A stretch of 64,000 nt of DNA from Blastomussa wellsi (lineage: Eukaryota > Cnidaria > Anthozoa > Scleractinia > Plerogyridae): NCBI GenBank assembly GCA_947652115.1, contig OX393563.1, positions 27,391,867 through 27,455,866 on the forward strand, read 5' to 3'. This document shows, in pieces, positions 1 through 10,100 of the stretch; the stretch's first letter is position 1, and the number at the start of each line of letters is the position of its first letter. A program made the position numbers and the translations under genes. The notes below the pieces were generated by a model. It had not been told where the DNA came from and ran no database searches. It saw only the letters and a program-made list of their open reading frames with translations.

Positions 1-3000
1 ACATAAAGAAATGAGCAGCAGCAAATGCGGGGAATCAACAGATACTAACAAATCAAGAAATAAACAACTGATTTCAAAGTCTTCTGGTATAACATGGGAT
101 TATGAGTCGTCAGCAACACCTCCAGTCTATATGTTAGAGGTACGTGTATTTAGTCCCCTTTTGTTGTTTATCAGTATCAATACTAATACTGTACTGTGTT
201 GCAGGCATTCTGTCCTGTTCAGGCACCTCAGTTTTAGTGGTTAAGAAGCCCTAATACAGCTGATACTAAACAAACATTTGGAGATGCTTTATGTACTCAA
301 TTGAACTCCACACGATTCTGACCTACAGTTATACCAATAACTCAACAACCTAAAATTAACTACAAAAAATAGCAATTAACAAATACCCTTATAAAAGCAT
401 CACAATTCTGGCAAAATACTTGGGTTCAGTCAGTTCTCTAAGGAAAACTATGTTCATTGTTGTTTCTACCAAAAAATTTTATAAGTTGATACATTTCTAT
501 GTGGCATACCATTGCCAGTAGCAAGCAAGCAAGTTTTTTATCACTTCAGGTAACAACTTTTTGGCTTTTTGACAACATTGTTATTGTCTTCATTTGAAGT
601 GACAAGTTAGCCAATCAGAGAGTGCAAATTTGTTTGAGTTGTCCCACCTCCTTGTTAAAAGCGTGACAGGTTTCGTGAGAACAGCTTTTTAAATTCCTAG
701 GAGGTGGGACAGCTCAAACAAATTCGTGCTCTCTGATTGGCTAATTATAACTTGTCAAAAAAGTTTGTTGGGTGGCCACAGTTAGGCGCGTTGCGCTGTA
801 AAATGGAAGAACAGAGAGACAGAGATGCCAAATTCCACGTTCATGGCAAATCCCTCACTTTTATTTCTATTGGTCACTTGAAACAGAAGCCATCGGAAGT
901 TTGTCAAAAATTAATCAAAAGCTTGTTCTAGTGGCAGAGATAGGGCACACAGAACTGTAATCAATTATTTAACCTGTTTCAAGGCAATTAAGGTTGGCAA
1001 GTTCCAACATCTGTACATTATTTTAATTAACAAAATGTGTTAATCATTACTTTTTTCCTTTCCACAGAAAACAAAGCACCTGTCAATGGAAGAGTCCTTT
1101 AAGCTCTTACAAGAACAAGAGAAAAAACAGAAGGTGCGTCATTATTGATACTTGATAAATTTTTGGGCATGGACTTCATAGTGGAATCCACCAACCAAAT
1201 TGAAGCTTGAGTAGGAATAGTTTTTATAGGTTTCATGGTAAATGCCAGAGTTCATTCTGATGGCACATCCTCCACCAATTTTACTCAATACGCTGCCACA
1301 CCTTGTAGGGGAATATTTTTTTACAATATTTGCCTCATTAGCATAAACATAAAATATGTACAAAAATACTAATTCTGAAAGAACATGATTAACTTCTGCT
1401 ATCAATTTGAGTCTGATGTATTAAATTATACTTTTCTGTGATCTGAGTTTGAAAACTCAAACTTTGACAAAGAATGCATGGGTACATTTATTTAGCATGT
1501 TTGACGCCAGCAATTTTGCAGTTTTTGAAACTTAATAATCTTCTTCAATATTACATTGCAAATACATGTAGGTTCACCCTCAAGCTTTTTAAATATCTGG
1601 AGTCAACTTTTATAACATGATGTCTTCTCTAAACAAAGTTGTATGCTAATGCTCAAGACAAAATGTAAACAATGACATAAGCATGAATCCCACTATATAT
1701 TATTTGTTTTGTTAAAGTGAACAAAACCACCTGAATTGTCATTATCATAGTTTTTCTCTATCTAGACTGAATCAAACACCAAGAGTGCTCTCAGTAGTAG
1801 GGAAGCATACATAAGCATTTTACTCTAATGCTAGCCGGCTGGCCAAAGTTTATATAGCCTGCGTAGCAAGCGTTCCCAAGCGAGCGAAGAGCTGTTATGA
1901 TCTGTTATTGTATAAATTGGGGCGAGGGAGCAAGGGAACGCTTGCCCGCAAACCCCACGATTTTGAAAAACGCCCACTGATTTTTCACGCTTGAGTTCAT
2001 TTATAAGTTGACAGCTTGTCAAGAATTAACCAATAACATTTTGCCGGATGTGTGAATTTTATTTCCTTCACTCGTCACGTGAGTCAGCTTGTCAAACTGG
2101 TGAAAGTGATGTTTGGCGGTATAATTTCAAAGTAAAATTTGGAACTGAATGTCAACCAGGAAAGCCCGGTTTTCTCCTCAGAAAATCTTTCCAAGCCATC
2201 GAAATGAAAATATGCGTACGGAGAAAACCTTGCTGCTACTTGGAGACCGGTTGGAGTCAAAGTTGTGGAAAACAACAAGCTATTTTCAGAGCGTGTTTGC
2301 AATCCTTACGCTCCCAAAATTTTAATTTACGGACTCTGTACGAACAGTCAACACACAGAGTTCGATAGGTAGCGAGACTGCTGCTTGCAAAATCCCACCA
2401 AAGCAGAGCATTAACGTTCCAAGCCGCTGCTTGGGAAGGCACCGAGTAGCAGTAAATTCTCCCGTCTCACAAAACGCTTCTCGGAAGTCTTTATAATTCG
2501 CAGCCACAGTAGGCACAGAAAGATTCTGTTAATTCGAAGTTGAACATGGGCATGGACGATTTACCAACTGATGGGACACTTCAAGTCAAAGAAGTGATCG
2601 TTTATATTTATTTAAGTGATCGTTTATATTTTTCACGCTTGAGTTCATTTATAAGTTGACAGCTTGTCAAGAATTAACCAATAACATTTTGCCGGATGTG
2701 TGAATTTTATTTCCTTCACTCGTCACGTGAGTCAGCTTGTCAAACTGGTGAAAGTGATGTTTGGCGGTATAATTTCAAAGTAAAATTTGGAACTGAATGT
2801 CAACCAGGAAAGCCCGGTTTTCTCCTCAGAAAATCTTTCCAAGCCATCGAAATGAAAATATGCGTACGGAGAAAACCTTGCTGCTACTTGGAGACCGGTT
2901 GGAGTCAAAGTTGTGGAAAACAACAAGCTATTTTCAGAGCGTGTTTGCAATCCTTACGCTCCCAAAATTTTAATTTACGGACTCTGTACGAACAGTCAAC

Positions 3001-5933
3001 ACACAGAGTTCGATAGGTAGCGAGACTGCTGCTTGCAAAATCCCACCAAAGCAGAGCATTAACGTTCCAAGCCGCTGCTTGGGAAGGCACCGAGTAGCAG
3101 TAAATTCTCCCGTCTCACAAAACGCTTCTCGGAAGTCTTTATAATTCGCAGCCACAGTAGGCACAGAAAGATTCTGTTAATTCGAAGTTGAACATGGGCA
3201 TGGACGATTTACCAACTGATGGGACACTTCAAGTCAAAGAAGTGATCGTTTATTCTACCGGTAAAGCGACAGCAAGAATTCCTCACGGGGAGGAAAGTAA
3301 TAAGAATTGGCAAGCGGCCACAAATATCATACTCGAACACAAAGAACTTTATAAACATGGCTCAGAAGAAGTGGCCAGCTTTACTAGATCTGAAAAATTT
3401 CTGCTATGATTAAGGTTATACAAAACACTTCGTCAAAATCGCTGCACCAGTTGCAGGGAAAATACAATTTTAGAAAGCGACGAACAAGCTTATCTCAGCC
3501 CCGTCCAGGTTTCCACTGAATGATGTTCGTCTACTATAAACAACGAATTGATAAAACGCTAATCCATGGCGGCTTCAGTGTATTTCAACCAAGCAGTCCA
3601 TCATATCCATTAAGTTCGCCTCTACTACTTGATCACGTATTATGCTTTGCAATGGAGAAATAACAATGATACTAGAAAAGTCTGTTCCTCTTCGCATTTT
3701 CCTTCGCACTCTGCACATCAAAACAAACGACTGAAAAATTTAACTCTTGCCGTATCCTGTTGGTAATACCATGACATGACCAGGACACATTGCACTTTCT
3801 TGTTCTGGCTTCAACGTACTAAAAGATGCGAGTCCCGTTGCGCTCAGCTTTGCTCAGGCACGCCATTGCGATTCAAAAGTCTTGCACGAAATTCTCCTTC
3901 CATTAATTTTGATCAGTTCTGAAAATCTCAAGTCACGCTCGAGTTATTTGCGCGACAATGTTGATAACGTCTTGTCAAACTTGTCAATCAAAGTACCACG
4001 CCGCACCAATCAGAGGCCTTCGTTCATGGGCAAACGAAGGTTTTCAGAATCGAGGGGTTTGCGGGCGAGCGTTCCTTTCCTTCCCCTTGCCCTCGCCCCA
4101 ATTTTCGCGCGACCGGCTTCGCTCGTGCGGGAACGCTTGCCATGTAGGCTAAAGTTTATTCTGATAAAATTGAAGTGTCCAGATCGTTCTTTTACAGGAT
4201 CTTCAAGCTCAACATGCAACACAGAAGTTAAGGGAACAAAGTTCCCTTGCTAAAACAGACTTCACAACACTTCAAGTCTTGAGTCCTCTTCAGTATCCTT
4301 CTACACAGGCTTCATCTTGTAAAATATTCTTACAGTGCTATGTGCGAAGTATATAATTATAAAATAATTCATATTTGATCTGCGTTGTTCCCTGCTAGCA
4401 GAGGCTCTTTTCCTGGTGTTCCTTGACAGGGGAAAACTAGTGAAGACCAGGAAAAGAGCCTCTGCTAGCAGGGAAACTGCAGAGTAGATGAAAGTGAAGA
4501 ATGATCATCGCAGTGAATTTCAAATTTAAGCAATTGGAAAGAAGAAGCCTGAAAAAATCAGGGCTTCAACGGGATGCAAACCCGTGACTTCAGCGATACC
4601 GGTACGATGCTCTACCAGCTGAGCTATAAAGCCACACATTGGGAGCGAGGTCAATTAAGCAATTGGAAAGAAGAAACCTGAAAAATCTGGGCTTCAATGT
4701 TGAAGCCCTGATTTTTTCAGGCCTCTTTTTTCCAACTTCTTAAATTGGAAATTCACTACGATGAACATTCTTCACTTTCTTCACTTGCTATGCACCTTAC
4801 CGTCACCCCCTAGGAAAGTGTTTGACAATGTTTTGGCCTTTTTGAAAACTACTGTTGGCTTCTAATTCAAGTGGCAAACAAAAATGCGACAACTTGCCAT
4901 TCATTTACAGGTTTGAGACCTTCAAAATTCCCATGAGCAGGGCTGGACACTAACTTTTCAACTTACTAGCCTAGTGGCTAGTGACAACTTAGATGTTACT
5001 AGCCCAAAACAAAATTACTAGCCCTAGCTTGGCTAGGTCCATTTACAGCAGAATTACTAGCAAGACTTGAAACCACAATGCAGGCAATTCTCTTGAGTTC
5101 ATAACTTAAAGTAATATTCCAGTTCAAATAATAAAACAATAGGTTTTGTGGCACATGGCCCCGGTGAATGAAATGAAATTCTGACCTTGTTTTGGAGAAA
5201 ACTGTTTGTCTTGCCTGAGGAAAGACAGAAACTTCTTCAGCCAATTTCATTTTGTTTACCAGCTAGCCAAAGCGGCTAGTGGAAATCGAAAACCTACTAA
5301 CCAAAACTAAATTTCTACTAGTGTGTGGCTAGTTGCCTACCGTTAGTGTCGAGCCCTGAATAGAGTGAATGGACAATTATCTCCACCCACCCATCTATTA
5401 AATTTGCTAGATCTTCTCACCATAGAAACTATTTTCAAACTGCATTTGTTCCAATTTTCTCACCAGTGGAAAAACAGCTGCTCCCAAGTATTTTTGATAG
5501 TTACTTTTGTTATGCAAGTGATGTTCATTCATACAACACCAGATATTCTTTGAATGGTAACTTCTATAAAGCACAATTCAAAACTAACACGGGCAATAAA
5601 CTATATCAGCTTTAGGAGTCTCTCTTTGCAAGATTTACCTCAAGCATTTAAAGAACTTAGCCATTGTAGTTTTTTAAAAAAAGTAAAACAGTATCTTCTC
5701 TCCAGACAAAAATACATGTAGCATCCGAGGATGTATATTATATGCAAATACAGACCTACAGGTTTAATCTTTCTTTAACTTTATTAACAAGATATCGAGA
5801 GACATTTCATGATGGATATTTAAGCGATGACAGTCAGCAAGAAGAAAATGACATCAGATTTCATGAAATGGACAGTGACGATGATGATGACGACAGTGGG
5901 GCAAAGAAAAACCATGAACATTATGCATGTTAA
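1..5933 (+). CDS. 3' part of an unrecognised gene: coiled-coil stretch and acidic C-terminus
   Basis: I do not recognise this protein. Exons seen: 1-139 (open from the window edge, ATG at 11, donor gtacgt), 1068-1133 (acceptor ccacag, donor gtgcgt), 4198-4292 (acceptor ttacag, donor gtatcc) and 5792-5933 (acceptor aacaag, stop TAA). Phases agree (0, 0, 2), giving about 143 residues from the first visible ATG. Exon 2 plus the start of exon 3 is a charged helical stretch (MEESFKLLQEQEKKQK, then DLQAQHATQKLREQ) that looks like a coiled coil. The last exon is acidic and contains DSDDDDDDSG. The exon 3/4 junction is the weakest part: the donor lacks a G at +5, and an alternative donor at 4313 does not keep the frame. 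The real start may lie left of the window. The gene is convergent with the C1orf43 homologue. Confidence 0.5.
140..1067. other. Intron with one MITE, otherwise unremarkable
   Basis: First visible intron of the left-edge gene. Apart from the inverted-repeat element at 600-757 I see no coding or RNA signal in it. Confidence 0.5.
600..757. mobile_element. Inverted-repeat MITE, about 158 bp
   Basis: The left arm starts tgacaagttagccaatcaga and continues to a gtcccacctcct block. The right arm, read on the other strand, has the same order of motifs (tgacaagtt, agccaatcagagag, aatttgtttgag, gtcccacctcct). The arms are about 55 bp with a short unpaired centre and no ORF. This is a typical non-autonomous terminal-inverted-repeat element. 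No clear target-site duplication was found. Confidence 0.7.
1980..2605. repeat. Direct duplication, copy 1 (626 bp)
   Basis: Matches 2628-3253 at an offset of 648 bp with no difference seen over the stretches compared; open frames on both strands are identical. The copies are separated by 22 bp that repeat part of the junction (gtgatcgtttata). Confidence 0.9.
2628..3253. repeat. Direct duplication, copy 2 (626 bp)
   Basis: Second member of the pair described at 1980-2605. It runs on into unique element sequence at 3254, where an open frame starting MNMGMDDLPTDGTLQ (3188-3409, +) continues. I do not recognise that frame. Confidence 0.9.
3566..3814 (-). pseudogene. RecQ-like DNA helicase fragment, frameshifted
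   Basis: On the minus strand 3814-3740 reads LKPEQESAMCPGHVMVLPTG followed by YGKS and a stop. This is the N-terminal LRPxQ plus Walker A (LPTGYGKS) arrangement of RecQ-type helicases. In another frame about 3738-3568 reads FQSFVLMC, then SSIIVISPLQSIIRDQVVEA, the motif Ia region. DEAH and later motifs are absent, so only a short, frame-disrupted piece is left. It lies inside the TIR element at 1853-4150 and is presumably transposon cargo or a captured gene piece. The fragment assignment is from motif recognition only. Confidence 0.6.
4388..4475. mobile_element. 88-bp palindromic MITE with 29-bp arms
   Basis: Arms 4388-4416 and 4447-4475 are perfect reverse complements (outer end ttccctgctagcagaggctc) around a 30-bp loop. 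The element interrupts the left arm region of the foldback element at 4480-4790: the sequence gaactgcgg-atgtagatga, seen intact near 63870, is split here. Confidence 0.75.
4488..4790. mobile_element. Foldback element with tRNA-like core
   Basis: The left arm (gaagaatgatcatcgcagtg, gcaattggaaagaagaagcc, tgaaaaaatcagggcttcaa) and the right arm, read in reverse, share the same order of blocks over about 85 bp. Between them is a tRNA-like sequence. Related copies lie at 54840-55670, about 61505-61667 and 63850-64000. Confidence 0.7.
4561..4633 (-). repeat. tRNA-like sequence (tRNA-derived repeat core)
   Basis: On the minus strand it has a tRNA layout: acceptor arms ggcttta/tgaagcc, a D arm gctc-agctggta-gagc (A box) and a T arm acggg-tttgcat-cccgt (B box). 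The anticodon arm pairs poorly and position 33 is C rather than U. This, its multi-copy nature and its flanks argue against a working tRNA. By position the anticodon would be GGT, but this is weak. Confidence 0.7.
4941..5357. mobile_element. Non-autonomous element with CAGGGCTGGACACTAAC ends
   Basis: Begins agggctggacactaac and ends gttagtgtcgagccct, so the ends are inverted repeats. The interior has many ctagc/gctag blocks near both ends. CAGGG-type ends resemble hAT elements, which is inference only. Relatives sit at 6268-6541 and about 12330-12454. Confidence 0.55.
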
Positions 5934-7169
5934 CCAACAAGTTCTTACATTGAAACAGTATTACTTAACAGCATTCATTTGTAAGCAATTCACACAGGCT
6001 GCCATTGTGTACCTGCACACTCTTTGTACGCATTGCATGCCTATGGTACCGGGCAGTTTTTTTCTGTCAACAGCCTGAATTGTAGGATTGGACAAAGCAA
6101 AAGTTGTAATACACACAACCATACAGCCAAACCACTAAGTGCTGACATATCCAATTTGGAGGTAGAGATATAACTCTTAGTCATTGGACAATGGGTGACC
6201 AAAATTTTCTCATATCGAACAAAATCCCACCTGTAACCGGACATTTTGTCCAGTCAATTTTTACACAGGGCTCGAAATTAACGCTCTCAAACTCGCAAAA
6301 TGCGAGAACATTTGCGAGTGAGAATCATCCCTGTCTCTGGAACATTTCAAGAAAGCTGTTAGAATTGAGCTTCATGTCAAGAAATTTGAAAATTTATCTC
6401 ATTACTTCAAATGTATCAATAACAATTTTAATGTTTACATAAAAAAAATTGCTAGTTGGCTCACCAATTTACTTTTAGCAAAAATTGCCACTAGCAAGAC
6501 TTTGCTAGCAGACTAAAAATTTAGGTAAGTTTGAGCCCTGTTTACAGTGACAAATTAGTCATAAAACTATCTTTTTTTGTGCAGAATTGTCTGTTGTTAA
6601 CATGCATAATAATAATAATAATAATATGACAGGATGAAATGTATAAAGGAAGTAAAGTGCAAAAAGTTAATGATGTCATGTGTGGCCACATTTTTTTCTT
6701 TTGTCACACCAAAATGGTCACATAACCAGACCTATTTTCAATCAAGTACTTGTAAACAAAAGTAAACAAAACTTATTTACAGCCCTGCATAGCACAGGTG
6801 ATGTTCTTGACAGAAGTCGTCCTGACTGAGTTTAATGATATCTAAGCATCTTGGAACATTGTTTGTACTCACAGTCCATATAAATAAATGCCAGTGGCAA
6901 CATCAACACCACCTTGTTGATCTGTGGCGATAAAATGTAGAACTGAATTCTCATGTCAAGGCAAGGCATCTAGTCTGACTGACAAGTTGGCCAGCTAATC
7001 ATTGCACCACCATCTTAATTGTCACATTTGCAAGGCCATCTTGGAAAAAAAATAAAGTCCTGATTGTGACCCAGTGCTTGTTGAATACTAAGTACTCTCT
7101 GTCTTTTTTCAGATAAAATAAATGTTTTGGGAATCAAGTGTCCCACTTGTACTGTAAGTCTTTCAACCA
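5934..7169. other. Convergent intergenic region
   Basis: Lies between the stop of the left-edge gene and the stop of the C1orf43 homologue. It holds one CAGGGCTCGA-type element (6268-6541) and a short (aat)n run near 6608. No gene seen. Confidence 0.5.
6268..6541. mobile_element. Non-autonomous element with CAGGGCTCGAAATTAA end
   Basis: Starts cagggctcgaaattaacg and ends gtttgagccctg. The interior has gcgag and ctagc blocks like the element at 4941-5357. No ORF. Confidence 0.5.
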
Positions 7170-10100
7170 TTACATGCTTATGGCTCCACTTTGCGTCATT
7201 TTCCCTGGTTCAGTCTCTACATCTTGCGCAGTTTTGATTTCCACACTTGGTTCCATCTTAGTACTTGATGGTGGTTTTCTTATCGGCTTTTTGCTGTTTC
7301 CAGCTATTATCAGACTGCCAGGAACATTAACATAAAGGCGTACCCTAATGGAGAAAGGGAAAAACATGTGACTACCTCTTTAAAATAAAGGTTCACATTA
7401 TTTTTCTGAACTACTGCTGTAAGTGATGAAAACTTTCAAGGGAAACAATGTTCATAGGACAAATAGAATACACAAAGTTATTATCATGAAAGATGAATTA
7501 ACATTTATTATAACATTTCTAATTAATTTATAAGAACTATAAATATTTAATTTGTTACATTTATTATTTTTAATAATTGAAATTTATTGAGCTGTGGTGA
7601 ACATACAAATATTAAAATGTACCATCATGGTATACAACTTAGGTTTTAACATTTCGCTTCATCAATTATCTTATTATTTTTTATATACTGGTACCTAGCA
7701 TTTATCCTATCATTGGTGACATTTAATGATATCTACTGAATAGATGGCTTACGCAATGACTGGCTTTGAATTCAAGAAAACTTCAGGACATTTTGTTTAT
7801 TCCAAAATGAAATTTTATAGCCATTTTTTTTATTGTTCTCCACATTTCTCTTTTCTTTTTTAATTTTCTTCCTTGAAATCAGAGCCTTTTAGCTATTATT
7901 TGTTTGGTTAATTTTAATTAGTGGAATGCATGTAGTTATCATGGTGTTTTATTATGGGCAGGATTTAGAATGTAATTTTTAGTATTAAAATGCTTGTTAG
8001 TCTGTATACAGTTACTGTTCAAGACACTCAGTTTTCTCATTAAAGCCAGTAAACTTGATGATGAATAGAAAACAGCACTTGCAAGAGGATAATGAGATTA
8101 TTGAATACTAACAAAAAGGTAGAATCACAAGATCAGACAAGTGCAGGTTTTCCTTTCTTGTTCGACTGAGTCTGAACACAGGGAGAAACAACAGTTTCTA
8201 TAGTTTGGCACAGATGCTGGTCTTTCACCCTACAGCACAAAAAATCAAGAACGATTTAACAAGCGTACACCTTTGTTAAATATTGGGAAGATTACTGTGA
8301 TGTCAGTTCCTGAAGTGCAAATTTTTATTGGCGGATAGTTTGACCACAGCTCATAAATACAACTGTTTAGGAAAAATATCACTGATTTATGACTCGCTTA
8401 GATGTCACATAGGTTTACATGCACAATTAAACATTGCATTAGGGCAGATTTTCCTGTGGAATAAATGTTTAAAATTTAAAGACATTTTGAATTCCAAACA
8501 AAACAGTCATAGGGTAAGCTAAGATTAAACTAGTTATTTTAATTCCCTACACAAAAAAAGAAGCAACAGTTCTAAATTCCAATTTGATCAGGAATCAGAG
8601 GGCCACAAGTTTTTTAGTCTATTATGTGCTACCGTCATTAAACAAAAGCGATTTTATTTTTGATTTTTAACTGATTTAATTTATACCAGGCTAAAAAATA
8701 CTAAGAACGAAACATTTCCACGTGTCAAGTAGTTGTCACCAATAATGATGACGACGTTAATGAACACGTAGAAAATGTTGAAGCTCAAAATGATATATAG
8801 ATTTAGCCAAGCCTAAAAGCAGAGCTCCGTATTTTTGCTGGTTCTTAATAATTTCTCTGAAATAATTAAAAACGTCAACTCAAATTGTAGGATTTACGCT
8901 CAAAATGACCATAAAAAAAATAAAAAAAAAGGCCAACCAATGCCTGGTCAGCAGTCAACTTCAAAAAAACACATTATCTCGATGAGTTCTAAATCTGAGC
9001 CTGTGATCTGGTCGTGATACTGGTCAGCAGATACCTTGATTTGACATCTGTCAATTGACCATAACATGGATGTCCAATACCAAAGATGTAAGCTGATAAG
9101 ACTGACAAGGCATGGCTACCCCAATGGCTACCATTTTGTGCAACTTCGTCGTTGTGATCCTATTTCTATTCATGAATGATTGTCCTTCTCCTGCTCTACT
9201 TTGCGGCCCTTCGGGCCACTGGAGCTCCGCTATTAGTTTTATTAACCTTTTAGTCTTGTATCATTTTTTTTCCTTTTATGAGAGTGTTAATCAATATGTC
9301 AGTGAAAAACAAAACATATACAAGTAACCTTATTAAAAACTTGGTTAATATAAACCTGGGCACCTGAGCAGAAATTAGGGAACCATTTTTCACTAAGCTG
9401 AATACCAACTAGAAGTTGACAAACAAACTGCAACCATAGAAAACCATGAAAAGTACTACGTTTCTAGCATAAGCCCCTTTCATCAACATCGGCTATTTAT
9501 AGTTCACCACAGCAGTGTATTTAATATCTTTACCAACTTCAGTTGATAAGAAATGAAGTGTTTCACTTGCCTGCCTTGAGTTCGCTTTTTCTCAGATTCA
9601 AAAATGTTTAATGTCCCCCAGTCATACATGTAAGTTGCCAAAGACTAGTACTGTCTTGCATCTAAGGGCCCCTCATGTGATAAGCTACACAACACTATGG
9701 CCTAAATTACATGTACCATAATTTGGTTTTTAAATCTTGCCCAAGATGACCAAGGCTAAAGTGCAAAATGAGCAATTAAAGTTTGTTTAAAAAAGAAGAA
9801 ACACAGGAGAACTTAGGAGCACAGATATGGGAGAAAATTTATTTACACTTGATAAACAAGCTACAGCTTTCGTGTTAATGTTTTGATGTATATAATTTTG
9901 TTTACGCATTATTATGCATACATATACTGTATGATATTAATTATTTCCTTAGAGACAATTTTTTTTTGTAAAATACTGAACCTGTCTTTCAGTGTCTCCA
10001 CAAGATATGCAAACTTTCTGTACTGTAGGGCACCAAATTCCTAATAAAAGAAAGATGCCCATCTGTTATAACTTTGTAATGTTGAATTTGCTATTTTCAT

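Larger units (their letters stand above)
1853..4150. mobile_element. 2.3-kb TIR element carrying RecQ-like helicase remnants
   Basis: Both ends carry related inverted sequences: left from agcctgcgtagcaagcgttc at about 1856, right as the reverse complement reading agcctacatggcaagcgttc. The matches extend roughly 110-150 bp and include ggggcgaggg, aacgcttgcccgcaaacccc-like and cgattttga-like blocks. The 8-mer aaagttta lies at both outer edges (1845-1852 and 4151-4158), consistent with a target-site duplication. Inside are a 626-bp direct duplication and degraded helicase sequence on the minus strand. The insertion ends only about 47 bp before the acceptor of host exon 3. The superfamily is undetermined. 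Confidence 0.65.

Noticed and set aside
2048..2516. Several frames on both strands, repeated at 2696-3164
   Set aside because: They overlap each other on opposite strands and recur only because the 626-bp block is duplicated; no motif was recognised.
4561..4633. Functional tRNA gene
   Set aside because: Poor anticodon stem, C at position 33 and several diverged copies within a mobile element.
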